Assembly: GCF_030272615.1 (NCBI RefSeq)
Contig: NC_081406.1
Coordinates: 264,471,692-264,535,691 of the forward strand
Length of the DNA: 64,000 nt
Source of the DNA: Cryptomeria japonica
Lineage: Eukaryota; Streptophyta; Pinopsida; Cupressales; Cupressaceae
Direction of reading: 5' to 3'
Numbering within the stretch: the first letter of the stretch is position 1; every line of letters begins with the position of its first letter. The notes under the pieces are model-generated. The model did not search any database. It was not told the DNA's origin and saw only the letters and a list, made by a program, of their open reading frames with translations. Positions 12,722 to 23,146 of this stretch are shown here, piece by piece. The position numbers and the translations under genes were made by a program.

Positions 12722-14746
12722 ACCTTTCATCTAGAATCTTATTCCCTTTCCAATTCTCTTTCTTAGCATATGCAATGAATTTTGTCACGATTCCTTCGAT
12801 TTCTGTGATTGGAATCTCGGGAAGATTCTTGATACTCTCTTCTAAGTGGATGACCTGATCGAATGCATCTAGAAGAGCTGCGTCCCAAGTAGGTTCAAGT
12901 TCCTTAGTTCTATCAATCAGGAGCATGGTGGCATACATCTGATCATACTGCTCATCTGTAACATCTGCGTCCTTGCGAAAGATGATCTTGATTCTATCCT
13001 CAAATTCTTGTATATCCACATCTGTCTCGACCTCGATCCTTCTGCCAAGAATGGTACGAAGTACCTCAAATACTCTGTCCTGGATCGGATTGATCACCTC
13101 CTCAACTTGACCACATCTAACACTGATGTCCTCGAAGAGAACACTCTTTATATGAAGTAAGGTTGACCACTGAAACAAACTGTGAGAATCACCTTCTAAG
13201 ATCATCTCCTGCGTTAAAATTCTTCTGGATGTGTGTCTTATTACTTTCAAGACAGGGATGACAACGTCCTTGGTATGGGCAAATGCAGCTACTGTTGCCA
13301 TCAATCTGTGGATTATCTCAAGAACTTGGATAGCCTGATGAATGATCTTCGACATCCTTGTAACAAATTCTATAGCCACTGTATGAGATCTATCCATCCA
13401 ACTACATGTACGCTGGACCAGGTTCCTGAATCTTTCCGCTTCATTGATCGATTGAAGGGGCAATGCCTGCACTGGTGATCTAACTGGATCCTGACGTCCC
13501 AAAGGTTCATTGATGTGACTGAAATATGTCCTCCATGCACCTCTCTCTCTCTCAAGCTTTCTATTCTTTTCCACCTCTTCTCTAAACTTGTCCTTCAATG
13601 CCTCAAATGTGTCGGTGGCATCATCTAAAGTCTGCTCTGCTGTGGATGGTCCTAACTCAAAAGTCTGTATATCATAATCCTCTGCTAGGATCTCACCCTC
13701 ATATTTATCTGCTGCCGGCGTAGCTATCTGTAGTTTTCGGGATCCAGTCTCATCTCGAATCATCTTGGACATCTTTGTAGCCTTCTTCTTCTCTGTTGTC
13801 ATATGTGAACGTCCAACAAGGCTCACTAAATCAATTGCACTGTCCTCGTGATGTTCATCGTGAAAGTATCATTGACTAACTTGTAGTTCTTCCCTGGCGG
13901 ATGATGCAAGTAGGTATAGGATTCACAAGCTCTGACCTCGCCGGGTCCTCTTCCAATCACTCCTTTGTGAGGTAGTCCTGCGTACTCAACGCTCCTGATT
14001 AAGGCATAGATGACGTATGAACTCATGTGGAAGGACTTAGTAGCCCTGAGTCTTCTCAACTGTACGTCTAAGCCATGACTAATTATCCTAGCCCAATGTA
14101 TCGTACCCTTTCCTTGAACAATCACTTGGATGAAGTAAAACATCCACTTCTCAAAATAGAAGGCATGAGGTGCTCCTGTAACTCTGTTGAGCATGGTAAT
14201 CAAATCTCTGTATTCCTCCTGGAAATCAATCCGGTGTGGTGTGTTCGGTACCTTGCTTAGACGGGGACGACTCTTGAGTAGCCAGTTCTTGTTGATTATG
14301 CTTAGGCAAGCATCTGGATCATCATCGTACATTGATCTGGCTCCTTCAATGCTCTTGTATATCATGTCCCTGTGCTCTGGAAGATGGAAGGCTTCACTTA
14401 TGGCTTCCTCTGAAAGGTACGCCAAAGTGTTTCCCTCATTGGACACAATTGTCCTGGACTGTGGATTGTAGTGACGGGCACACTCGATCATCAACTCGTG
14501 GCACTGAATAGCTGGAGGAAAACCGGCCGCCTTGATGATGCCACTCTCTATTATTCTCCGGGCGACAGGTGATGGCTTGCCGATGTAAGGGACCTCTCGG
14601 AACTTCTTCGTGCTAAAGTTCCCCAGGTTTGTATCTCCAATGTTGCTCCATTTATACACGATCTTGGTCTCCACTTCTTCGGTCTTCTGATCTTCTTTCA
14701 TGAGAGCTGAGCGGCTGGTGGATGCTCCCGCCTTCGGGGTCGCCAT
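12705..14746 (-). pseudogene. Retroelement accessory protein of unknown function, one frameshift
   Basis: The minus strand starts MATPKAGASTSRSALM at 14746, just after an AG acceptor-like TTGTGTAG. It runs 306 codons to a stop at 13826, then continues in another frame to 12705. The second frame is also coding-like just before the stop (reading HDEHHEDS and AIDLVSLVGR). A one-base deletion near 13868 therefore probably split one ORF of about 680 codons. The first part is globular, with FHLPEHRDMIYKSIEGA, YFEKWMFYFIQVIVQGKGTI and FHMSSYVIYALIRSVEY. This is loosely like plant mobile-domain or plant-transposon proteins, but I do not recognise a named family. The second part is rich in charged helices (FREEVEKNRKLERERGAW), probably coiled coil. 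No protease, RT or integrase is attached. The stop codon falls inside the TGTTACAG LTR-like start. Confidence 0.6.
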
Positions 14747-15359
14747 ACCTACACAACATTTCATTATAAGAAATAGATTTCGCAATAAATAACGTAAATA
14801 AGAGAGACAAATTTTTTAGGAAACATCATGATAAGTCTCTAGAGTTATCATTTCCTAAAATAAACGATTGAGCTAAGAGAAATTCAAAAATGAAAATTTC
14901 AAAATTTGAAATATGACGATGAATGAATAAAGCAATAATAATTAAAATGGCCATACCTCGATAGAGAGCTAACTCTAGAATGCAAAAACAAAATTCGCCT
15001 AGGCAAAAATTGAGGTATAAAATAGTCTTCAATGTGGTCTCCTCAAAATTGACTTTGCCACCTTTGGAGTGAACGTGATCTTCAAGTATCGCCTTAGACG
15101 TGGTCCCAAATGATCTTCAAATTTGTCCTTGACAAATCGCTCAAACAAATCCTCCAAGTCTTTAGCAAATTCGCCTTAATGTCTCCTCAAGTTCGCATTT
15201 GGTGTGGTCTTCAAATTCGCACCACCCTTGATAACTAAGCGCCACCCTTGGTTTGAATTCGCACCACCTTTGAACACACTTCGCACTATATTCGCCTCTT
15301 CTTAATTCGCATGAAGAAAGGTAAAAATGATTATGTGAAAATGAAATCTCTCACCCTTC

Positions 15360-15366
15360 ATATATA
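15360..15366 (-). promoter_or_regulatory. TATA box of the copy-2 LTR
   Basis: The minus strand reads GCGCGCTATATATGAAGG. It sits downstream of the hairpin array and about 610 bases upstream of the MATPKAG start. This fits a Pol II promoter driving a minus-strand transcript, with the start expected roughly 30 bases further left. Confidence 0.5.
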
Positions 15367-15483
15367 GCGCGCTTATCCTTTCACCCCTTAGGCCGACTTG
15401 CTTAATAAAACCATTTTTAAAAAAAATGATTTGCAATAAAATAACAAGGCCGACTTGCTTAATTGAGCGCTCCAAATCGATTT

Positions 15484-15510
15484 TATTAATTAATTAATTA
15501 ATTATTAATG
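15484..15510. repeat. TTAA-type microsatellite
   Basis: Several tandem TTAA/ATTA units in the leader region. Confidence 0.7.
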
Positions 15511-15692
15511 CCTTGCGTTTTTTAAATGTGAATTTCGATTTTTAAATAAAGGCAAAAAATAATTAATAAAAGATAACGCCATATTAAATGCTAAATAAAA
15601 TGGATATTCAATTTTTAAATTGATTTAGCATTTGAGGAAAATTCGAATTGCTCACTTGGCGCCAAAATTGGAAAAAGGAAGGGACGTACCTC

Positions 15693-17466
15693 ATCGCTCT
15701 GGTCCCTTGGAGAGGGACAGGAGCGATCCATGATTTTGGTCTTGATTTTGCATTTCTTACGTCCAACTCCTTCATCTTCGCGTTGAAAATCGATCATCAT
15801 GATGAGTCCTTCGAATTTGATCATCTTGCATGCGTACTTAAATGCCTTTTGAGTGTTCATCGCCCTTGTCCCTTGGAGAGGGACAGGAGCGATCTCCAAA
15901 TTTCCACGTTCAATATGCATCTTTGTTCCTCAATCTTTCATTGTTAGCGAATAACATCTATGCTCATTCCTTTTGCGCTTATTCCATTTGTCTTCATTAT
16001 GTGTTTGGACGTATTAAAGGGACCATCGCCCTTGTCCCTTGGAGAGGGACAGGAGCGATCCACGTTTTCTCCTTGACCTTGGCAACTTTACACTTTGATC
16101 TCCTTTGCGATGTCCTTCAAACGTCGTCCTTCACCTTACCTAACTTCGCTTAGCTTTGATCTTGAAGGAACGTAAGTATTTTGATAAGATCGCCTTGGTC
16201 CTTGTCCAAAGGACAGGAGCGATGTGAGTCTTTAGCATGACTAGCAACGTTTGGCGATGTTTGGACGTTGAAAACTCTTGCATGTTATCTTCAAACGATG
16301 CCATGGACCTTGCATAACCTTGTGAATCTTTAACTTAGCACGCACTTGGAACAAAATGAGGAATCCAAAGCAAATCGCCCTGGTCCCTTGGAGAGGGACA
16401 GGAGCGATATGGTCCATATGTTCATTTTGGTGATTACTTTACGTTTGAAATCTTCATGCATCACCTTTCTATCTATCCATGGACCCTCCAAGACGTTGCG
16501 AACCCTTGATCTTACGTAAATCTTGCATAAAATGGCCAATATATCCAACATCGCCCTGGTCCCTTCCTGAGGGATAGGAGCGATCTAGGCTATAGGGTGC
16601 GAATTTCATCATTGTGACGACCTTTTAATGTTTGTGCTTGCTAAAGACGTCTTGAAGTGTCCCTCGCCACCTTGTCTTGACTTGTATCGACCTTGAACTT
16701 GCATAGGAAGTAACATCACCACTGTATCGCCCTGGTCCCTTGGAGAGGGACAGGAGCGATCTTCCTTTTGTAGCCTTTACCTCACTTTGCCAGGTTCCAA
16801 GTTTATATTCAACGGACTCGTCCTTCTTCACTCCATTCGTCCATGCCTTGACATCATCTGTAACTTTGCAAGAAAATCATTTATATCAAAAATCGCTCTG
16901 GTCCCTTCCTGAGGGACAGGAGCGAACTAGGCATTTAGCACTGTTATGGACGCCCCCAAAATCTTCAATTTATATTCAACGCATTTATCTCATGTCTTTC
17001 CTTGTTTTTGAACGTAAACTTGCCTTGACCTTTGTCTGGATTTTGCATAATGAAGGAAATCGCTCTGGTCCCTTGGAGAGGGACAGGAGCTATAAGGTAT
17101 TTCGCCCTGGTCCCTTGGAGAGGGACAGGAGCGATTTGGTCAATATAGGTCATTCTCCTTCGTTTTTGCATCTCAAATTATATTCATTTGGCAAAGCATC
17201 TTCCTTCGGACCCTTTCAAATTGTTAAGTCATTGAAATCTTGCAAGGACAAGGCGAAATTTGAATTGTAGCTCCGGTCCTTCACTGAGGGACAGGAGCGA
17301 TTTTCCTCCTGGAGGCATTTCTGTGCTCATGAAAATCTTCAATTTATATTCAATGGAAAGATATCACCGTTCTCCATCACTTCCAACTTGAAATTTGTCT
17401 GGACTCTGCAGGGATGATGAGATATTTGAAAATGAGCTCCCGTCCTTCACTGAGGGACAGGAGCGA
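15693..17466. repeat. Array of twelve conserved 35-bp hairpins with diverged linkers
   Basis: The core is ATCGCTCTGGTCCCT, a 5-base centre, then AGGGACAGGAGCGAT. It occurs with few changes at 15693, 15859, 16025, 16189, 16374, 16550, 16726, 16892, 17059, 17101, 17269 and 17434. Apart from one close pair (17059 and 17101), the spacing is 164-185 bp, so this looks like an old tandem repeat of about 166 bp. The linkers have drifted beyond easy recognition while the hairpin core has not. Centres vary (TGGAG, TCCTG) with the arms kept. The last two copies have altered left arms that still pair. Confidence 0.9.
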
Positions 17467-18525
17467 TTTTGCTCCTACAGGCCAAAATAACATGATTTTA
17501 CAGATTTTATCACTTCACAAGGCGAAAACAAATCATTTGAAATGCCTAGGATCAAAAATAAAAAAAAGTCAAAATTTGGTCAAAATATTCAATCGGACAA
17601 AAAATTCACATTTGACTGTCAACACTTAGACAAATTTAAGCTCTGCATCAACATTCCAATTGAAAATTAGACCATTTTGGCGAATTCATTGCATTCAAAA
17701 TATGCATCCTAGAAAAGGAAGCTCAAAAGCTCTCAAAAACGACTGGATTTTGGCCTGAAAAGACAAAATTTAAAACCCTAAGGCTTGACCCTAAATCCAG
17801 ACGACCAACTGACTAGCAAAATCCTAAAAAAAACGAAAGCGAAAGCGAGCGAAAGACAAGCAAAAAGAGGGGGTCCCCATTTGCGATGGGGCGATGTGTG
17901 AAATGGTCACAACAGACACCAATCCCCACCTCTGAGCACCAACTCAGCAAGAGACACCAATTTCTTTTTTCAGTAGGCTCCTCTCTTCTACCTCTTCACA
18001 AGTCTACTAAAATCTCTTCTCAAATCTGATCAAGAACTTTTCACATATTTTCTCAAAACTCTTCTCTAATCTGCTCAAAAACTCTTCACAATTCTTCCTT
18101 GAAATATCTAATGAATCTTCTCATAAGTCTCATTATTCTGTTTATATAATTTTGTTCAAATCTGCCAAGTAACTCTGCCCAAATCTGCCATATAAGTCTG
18201 CTGTTAACTTCATAAACCTGCTCTTCTATGACTGTTTTATCTTCTTCACAAAGTCTGCATTTATTCTTGCTTCATAATTCTTCTCAAACGTACCCTAGCT
18301 GCTCCATTATTCCATGCTAATCCTTCACATATATCTCTGCTCTATATCTGCTCTTCATCTTTTCTAAATCTACTTTTAATCTTCTTTAAATTGAATAGTA
18401 TTGCATTTGAAAACTTGCTTAAACTGTGAAAATGATCTGTTTGATAGTAGCAAACTGTTTTCTTCTTTGACATCAATGACAATCTTGCCCATGCCCCTTC
18501 GACATAAATGACAATGTTTCCAACA

Positions 18526-19140
18526 ATAGTGTCATGATTAGAGCGATTTTTATAGGGTCAACCATGAGTCCCTCCTTGCAAATTATATGGCCTAAGAGTG
18601 TGCCAAATGGTACCGCATACATGCATTTCTTGATGTTTAGCAAGATTTGCATACTTTTGCATTTTTCCTACATTGTACAGAGATTGAATGTGATTTTTGG
18701 CCAACCCATATACCATCCATTCATCTAAATAGACTTCCAAGTAATCATGAATAAATTCTTTAAATATGTTAACCATAATTCTATTGAAGATTACTAGAGC
18801 ATTTTTGAAGTCGAAGGGCATGACTGTGCACATAAAAGACCCCCATTCGGTGGCAAATGTAGTTTTGGCTGGTCTTCCTCCTTGATCTGAACTTGATGAT
18901 TATTGGATAAACCTTTAGAAATGGATAGATCTCTGTCTTGCAACAGATTCTAAGATTTCTTCTGTGAAAGGGGTAGGGAAGGGATCATGAATGTAGACTT
19001 TATTGAGCTCCTGGAAATCCACACGGATTCTAATTTCGCCTGTCTTCTTATTCTCAACCACCATGGGACTAATTCTAACTCTTAACTAGTTTTATGATTC
19101 TTGCAACTAGCATTTTATCTAATTAAGTCTTTAATCTCTT
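18526..19140 (-). pseudogene. Athila/Tat-type Gypsy reverse transcriptase, decayed
   Basis: The minus strand reads MKKRLKTYLDKMLVARII, then ISPMVVENKKTGEIRIRVDF (RT fingers). Next come TVMPFDFKNALVIFNRIM and DYLEVYLDEWMVYG, the catalytic YLDD changed to YLDE. Then LLNIKKCMYAVPFGTLLGHI and GLMVDPIKIALIM follow, up to the insertion edge. The loss of one catalytic Asp plus stops makes it inactive. The pol resumes at 11365. Fragments further right to about 19600 are too decayed to assign. Confidence 0.85.
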
Positions 19141-19974
19141 TTTCATGTTAGGATTAAGGCTAGGGTCTTTTCTTCTGAGGTTTAGTTCCTTCCTTTAGTT
19201 ATATTTTCATTATGCCAACTTCTTCTTTGATTCCTTCATTTCTATGAAGTTTTGAGGAAACGGGTCATCATACTCCGACAATAGTTCAATGGTTGCTGCA
19301 ACCACCCGTTCATTCTAGTAGTCCCCAATCTTTGCAATCTTTGAGTTGTCAATGGATGCTATATTTTCTTCTTAGAGTTTTAGGAGCTGATTATAGTAGT
19401 GATCTTCAGAATCGTTTTGAAATTTTAATTCCTATTCCCCTTTAGCTACTTCAATGCCAATTTTAGGGTTTAGACCCTCTTCATCCTAATGTGCTGTATA
19501 GCATCTGATTTCCATTGGATGTGTCTGCTTGTCTATCCATTAAATAAGTTTCCATATACCTTGACTTCAGAGTGATGGATTTCGAGGGTGTGATGTAGAT
19601 TGTATTTGATTGTTTTTCTCATTTTGACATATCATTAAATGTAAACATTTATAAACGAATAATGCTGTTATACATTTGAAATTTTGAGTATGAATGATGA
19701 AATTTCAAATATCATACTCAAAATTTCAAATATTGAGTGTTTGAAGATCATATGACATATAATGGTTGAATTATGTCAAATCGATAATCAAATTAGGCTC
19801 TTATATTCTCTAAATGCATTAATTTCTTTTTTTATTTGTAAAACTACAGTGTTCCATGGGGACGTGTCCCCCCCCTTTTTGGCCGCGTCCCCCCATAAGA
19901 AACGTCTTGGGGACAGGGATGCGACGTCCCCCACCGTCCCGCCACTGCCACCCAAGCGCCTCCGGGATGTCTCC

Positions 19975-20106
19975 GTGTCTTCGTGTCTCCCAGGGAGACG
20001 TGGAGACGTCTCTCAAGAGACGTTTGGGTGTCTCCTTGGGAGACGTCTAGGCGTATCCCAGTCTCTCGAGAGATGTGCAAACGTCTCTCGAGGGACGGGG
20101 AGACGC
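19975..20106. repeat. Cluster of GTCTC...GAGAC palindromes
   Basis: GTCTCCCAGGGAGACG, CGTCTCTCAAGAGACG, GTCTCCTTGGGAGACG, GTCTCTCGAGAGAT and CGTCTCTCGAGGGACG follow one another every 20-35 bases. Each is a short perfect or near-perfect inverted repeat. Confidence 0.85.
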
Positions 20107-20265
20107 CCATTCCCATCACCCACGTCAAAAGCAAACAAAAAAAAACTTTTTTTTATAAACATGTGACTTTTTGGGGGGTTAAGGGGTAACCCTAATTGGA
20201 CGTGGGCCAATAGAAAAATAACACCCAACACCTTTAGAAAATAATAAGAGTATTTTTGGCCTCGT

Positions 20266-20335
20266 GGGGCGCTGCCCCTTGACCCCGCCCTGTAGTGCGA
20301 CAGGGAATGCGCAAGGGGCGCTGCCCCTTGACCCC
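20266..20335. repeat. 21-bp direct repeat pair, GGGGCGCTGCCCC type
   Basis: Identical 21-base copies at 20266-20286 and 20315-20335 start with GGGGCGCTGCCCC, itself nearly palindromic. Confidence 0.9.
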
Positions 20336-20705
20336 AACTTGGGGGCGTTTTCCCCAAACCCCCGTTGAAAAATATAGGGGGAAACCGCGCCGATAGAAGT
20401 AGGGAAAATCTAACCTCCGAGTCTGATTAGGCTCCATATAACAACACAACTTAGAAATCTTGGTATTTAGATTTAGTATTTCTAATTTCCTATAGTCTCA
20501 TTTGAAATGTAATTCTTATACTGTAATACTGTCATACATCTTTTCAAAACTAGTTTTTCAAGTACTATATGTATATGTATAACTATATCAGCACCACCAC
20601 CCCGCCACCCCCCCCCCGCCGCCATCCCCAAACTTAGGCCCTTGGTCCCCCCGTCCCGGAAACGCGTCCCCGCGTTCCCAACACCCGCGGAACACTGTAA
20701 AACTA

Positions 20706-21248
20706 TGATTTTCTTCTTTGTTGAGTCCTATCCTAAGTTTTTTGCCGAGTCTCAAGTTTGAGTCCTATTTTGGTTTGCTGAGTCCGAGTCGAAGTCCTAA
20801 AAATTTGATTTGAACATATGAATTATGTACAATATCTATGACACATGTTTTCATCATACACTTTGAATTTGTATCCCATTCATGTTGCTTGAATTGATTT
20901 TTTCTAGTTTACTCATTTTTCACAATGTTTTTGAGACGAGACATTATGTAACTAGGGAATATGTATCTAGAATGTTAGAGAACATGAGTCCTTTGTTTAG
21001 GGTATTGTAGGGGATGACAATTGAGAAAGAGGGAAAATTTAAAAAATAGGAAATTTCAAATAATTACAAGGCATTCACCATAGTCATTTTATATGATGAA
21101 GCTGAATTGAAATTTCGAATGAGTCAACATAGAAATTAACAAAACTTTAATCTCTAATGTTTTGAGTTTTCATTATTAGTGTGCATATACAACAAAATAT
21201 AAAGGCTAAAAGGCTGCAACTAGAAAATGACAAAATGTAGACTATTAG
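20706..21248. other. Non-coding spacer between two hAT-like elements
   Basis: AT-rich. The stretch 20720-20800 contains several GAGTC/GACTC words similar in style to hAT subterminal repeats and could be the end of another decayed element. I could not find a duplication to prove it. Confidence 0.4.
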
Positions 21249-21256
21249 ATCTATTG

Positions 21257-21829
21257 CAGAGTAGCTGGATGCACCTTTGCCCTTGCTCGGGTTTGCATAT
21301 CTCTGTATCCGATACAGATACAGATACAATACAACATGGATACATGTTGAATATGGTACCCACAATTGCCCAAAAATCGCCGATTTTCCAACTGTGCTGA
21401 ATATTGTGTGATTTGATTTTTTAAAAATTTGACAGAAATCTACCTAAGCTAAACATTAAAAAACTTCAATCATCCAATTTTTTTTTAAAAAATTTGGTAG
21501 AAGCAAAACCTACATTAAATGAGAAAGACAAATGAAAAGATTTTCTATTTCAGTGTCCCATTTTTCTGGGTTACCTTCCAATGCTACTCTACTATATTTT
21601 GCACATTGTAAATTGTTAAATCAACCTATAATTATTTATGTAGCAATTATTTGTCTGTATTGCTTTCAAAGCAATTATAATCTCCTCTAATAACTCAGAA
21701 AATTGTATTAATTATATGTGTATGTGTTTTATATGAATGTCGTATCTAGCCGTATCCATATTGTGGGTCTCCAAAAATGGCCATATTCATATCCAAATCT
21801 GTATCCATATCTTTGACCATGCAACTTTG
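21257..21829. mobile_element. Non-autonomous hAT-like element, 573 bp
   Basis: An exact 8-bp duplication ATCTATTG lies at 21249-21256 and 21830-21837. The ends are CAGAGT and ACTTTG (reverse complement CAAAGT), so the terminal inverted repeat is short and imperfect. Subterminal GTATCC/GGATAC words occur near both ends (GTATCCGATACAGATAC on the left, GTATCCATAT on the right). There is no coding capacity. Confidence 0.7.
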
Positions 21830-21837
21830 ATCTATTG

Positions 21838-22929
21838 TTGCTATGCCTCTGTCTCATGTTTTCTTAAATCAAAATTAGAGTTTTGACTCTGAGTCACTAC
21901 CAATATGAGGGATCGCCTCGTCCAATGGAATCCCAACAATGCCTCCTATGCCTCTTCATCAATTTGGACACTATGCACAACCACTATAATTTCCCTTATT
22001 GGGATATTACTATATTTTTGCTCTAAAAACACAGTTTCAATTAAAATAAGAAATATAGTTCATTTAAGAATACCAAATTCACCAATTGAAATGCCCTTTA
22101 TAGGAGGGATCCTAATCTCGGTGCTGCACACAATATTAGTCACTGGATATTGACATTAAATCATAAGCCATGATAACATACATCTTACCAATCTTTAGTA
22201 GTCATCATGATATCCATAAACATCATTCAAATTGAACTCCAAATAAACCATAGCCATTTCAAGTAGATTCCTATAGTTATCTCATTAGGAATTCGTTGAA
22301 ACATTTGAAAACCGCAATCTCAAGGTTGGATGCCCTTGTACTACTAGAGCATGGAAGGTGGGCTGCCCTTCCATCCCCCAGTTCACCTTGGAGGCTGGCC
22401 ATCCTCCTCGTTGGAGCCCAAGAGCATGGAAGGGTGGTCTTCCATTCCACTTCTTGGCCCATGGACATGGAAGGCTGACCATCCATTCCATCCCAAGGTG
22501 GCGTACTTGATGGGACCTCAAGCCCAAGAGCACTCTAAGCCCCCTGGCCCGTGAGCATAACATTCATTTTGGGGTGACATACTTGGGTCTCATGAACTCA
22601 AAAGGCTGGCCGTCCTTCCTGTTTGCAATCTGTTTCTTTAAGTTCCGAATGGACTATCATATGAATCCTTCCATGTCTAATTAAAAGAAGCATTTGGATT
22701 CTTAACAAAGATCAATAATTTCTGCTAGTATATCTAATGCATGAAGTTTGAACACATATGTATAGATCTATAATTCTACTTATTTATCAGATTTTCGCTT
22801 AATTAGAATTGCTGCTAGATCATTTGCAGTTCTGATTTTAATTATTTTTCTGCTTATTCCTTGATCATTCCATTTCACTTGATTGATGGGTTGTTGTTGA
22901 ATGATTGATTGAATTCCTTTGATTGTATG
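21838..22929. other. Non-coding spacer with degenerate repeat
   Basis: Between 22348 and 22500 an imperfect repeat of GCATGGAAGG...CCATTCCA occurs about three times. No domain is visible in the short open frames, including the 82-codon hydrophobic one at 21905. Confidence 0.5.
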
Positions 22930-23057
22930 ATTTGAGGCATAGTTGAAAAACTCAGGCTCGACAATGATTCGGCTGACCCAAAAATTTTAAATACTCGAGA
23001 CTCGCCAAAAAACTCGGGAAAAAATCGGCAATAACTCGGCAAATTTATCGAACATTT

Positions 23058-23114
23058 GAAAACATATAAAATCATAAATATATATATTATTATTAAATAT
23101 ATTAATTAAAATTA

Positions 23115-23146
<32 letters not shown>

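Larger units (their letters stand above)
15000..17914 (-). mobile_element. LTR and leader, TGTTGTGACC family, copy 2
   Basis: The minus strand from 17914 opens TGTTGTGACC, then CACATCGCCCCATCGC and GGGGACCCCC, closely matching copy 1 at 1815. After about 450 bases comes a 12-copy hairpin array (17466-15693), then a TATA box at 15360, then a leader into the ORF at 14746. This is the order expected of U3, promoter, R-U5 and leader. The boundary between LTR and leader is not determined. A TGGCGCC block at about 15657-15663 could be a primer site, but it lies upstream of the TATA box, so I do not call it. Confidence 0.55.
11366..18525 (-). mobile_element. 7.16-kb nested LTR-retrotransposon block inserted in Gypsy RT
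   Basis: The block starts on the minus strand with TGTTGGAAACATTGTC at 18525 and ends with AATTCACCCCCC then CTATACA at 11366. The flanking 5-mers are ACTAT and ACTGA (minus strand), an imperfect target-site duplication. If the block and one 5-mer are removed, RT codons run on in frame from KIALIM through TLSSLQLPPP. Inside are at least two LTR-like units: one starting TGTTGTGACC at 17914, and one at 12721-11366 starting TGTTACAG. A two-part ORF also lies inside. It is therefore probably a nest within a nest; the order of inner events is not resolved. Confidence 0.65.
19847..20697. mobile_element. Non-autonomous GC-rich hAT-like element, 851 bp
   Basis: It is bounded by an exact 8-bp duplication TAAAACTA (19839-19846 and 20698-20705). 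Termini are CAGTGTTCC and its reverse complement GGAACACTG. The interior has no transposase. It is strikingly GC-rich against AT-rich surroundings and holds a run of small GTCTC/GAGAC palindromes at its left end and a 21-bp direct repeat in its middle. Confidence 0.85.

Noticed and set aside
12722-12726. Solo-LTR reading of 11366-12721
   Set aside because: The 5 bases at the two sides (ACCTT and TCAGT, plus strand) do not match, so there is no target-site duplication.
15652-15670. TTGGCGCC block as an Athila-type primer-binding site
   Set aside because: It lies upstream of the LTR TATA box in the minus orientation and has no CA-ending LTR edge beside it.
15693-17466. CRISPR-like array (35-bp palindromic repeats with spacers)
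   Set aside because: Context is a plant LTR; spacers of about 130 bp are too long and descend from a common repeat; no cas genes; the repeat is a full hairpin rather than a CRISPR repeat.
21905-22153. 82-codon hydrophobic frame suggesting a small membrane protein
   Set aside because: AT-rich sequence gives hydrophobic codons by chance; no homologue recognised and no promoter context.
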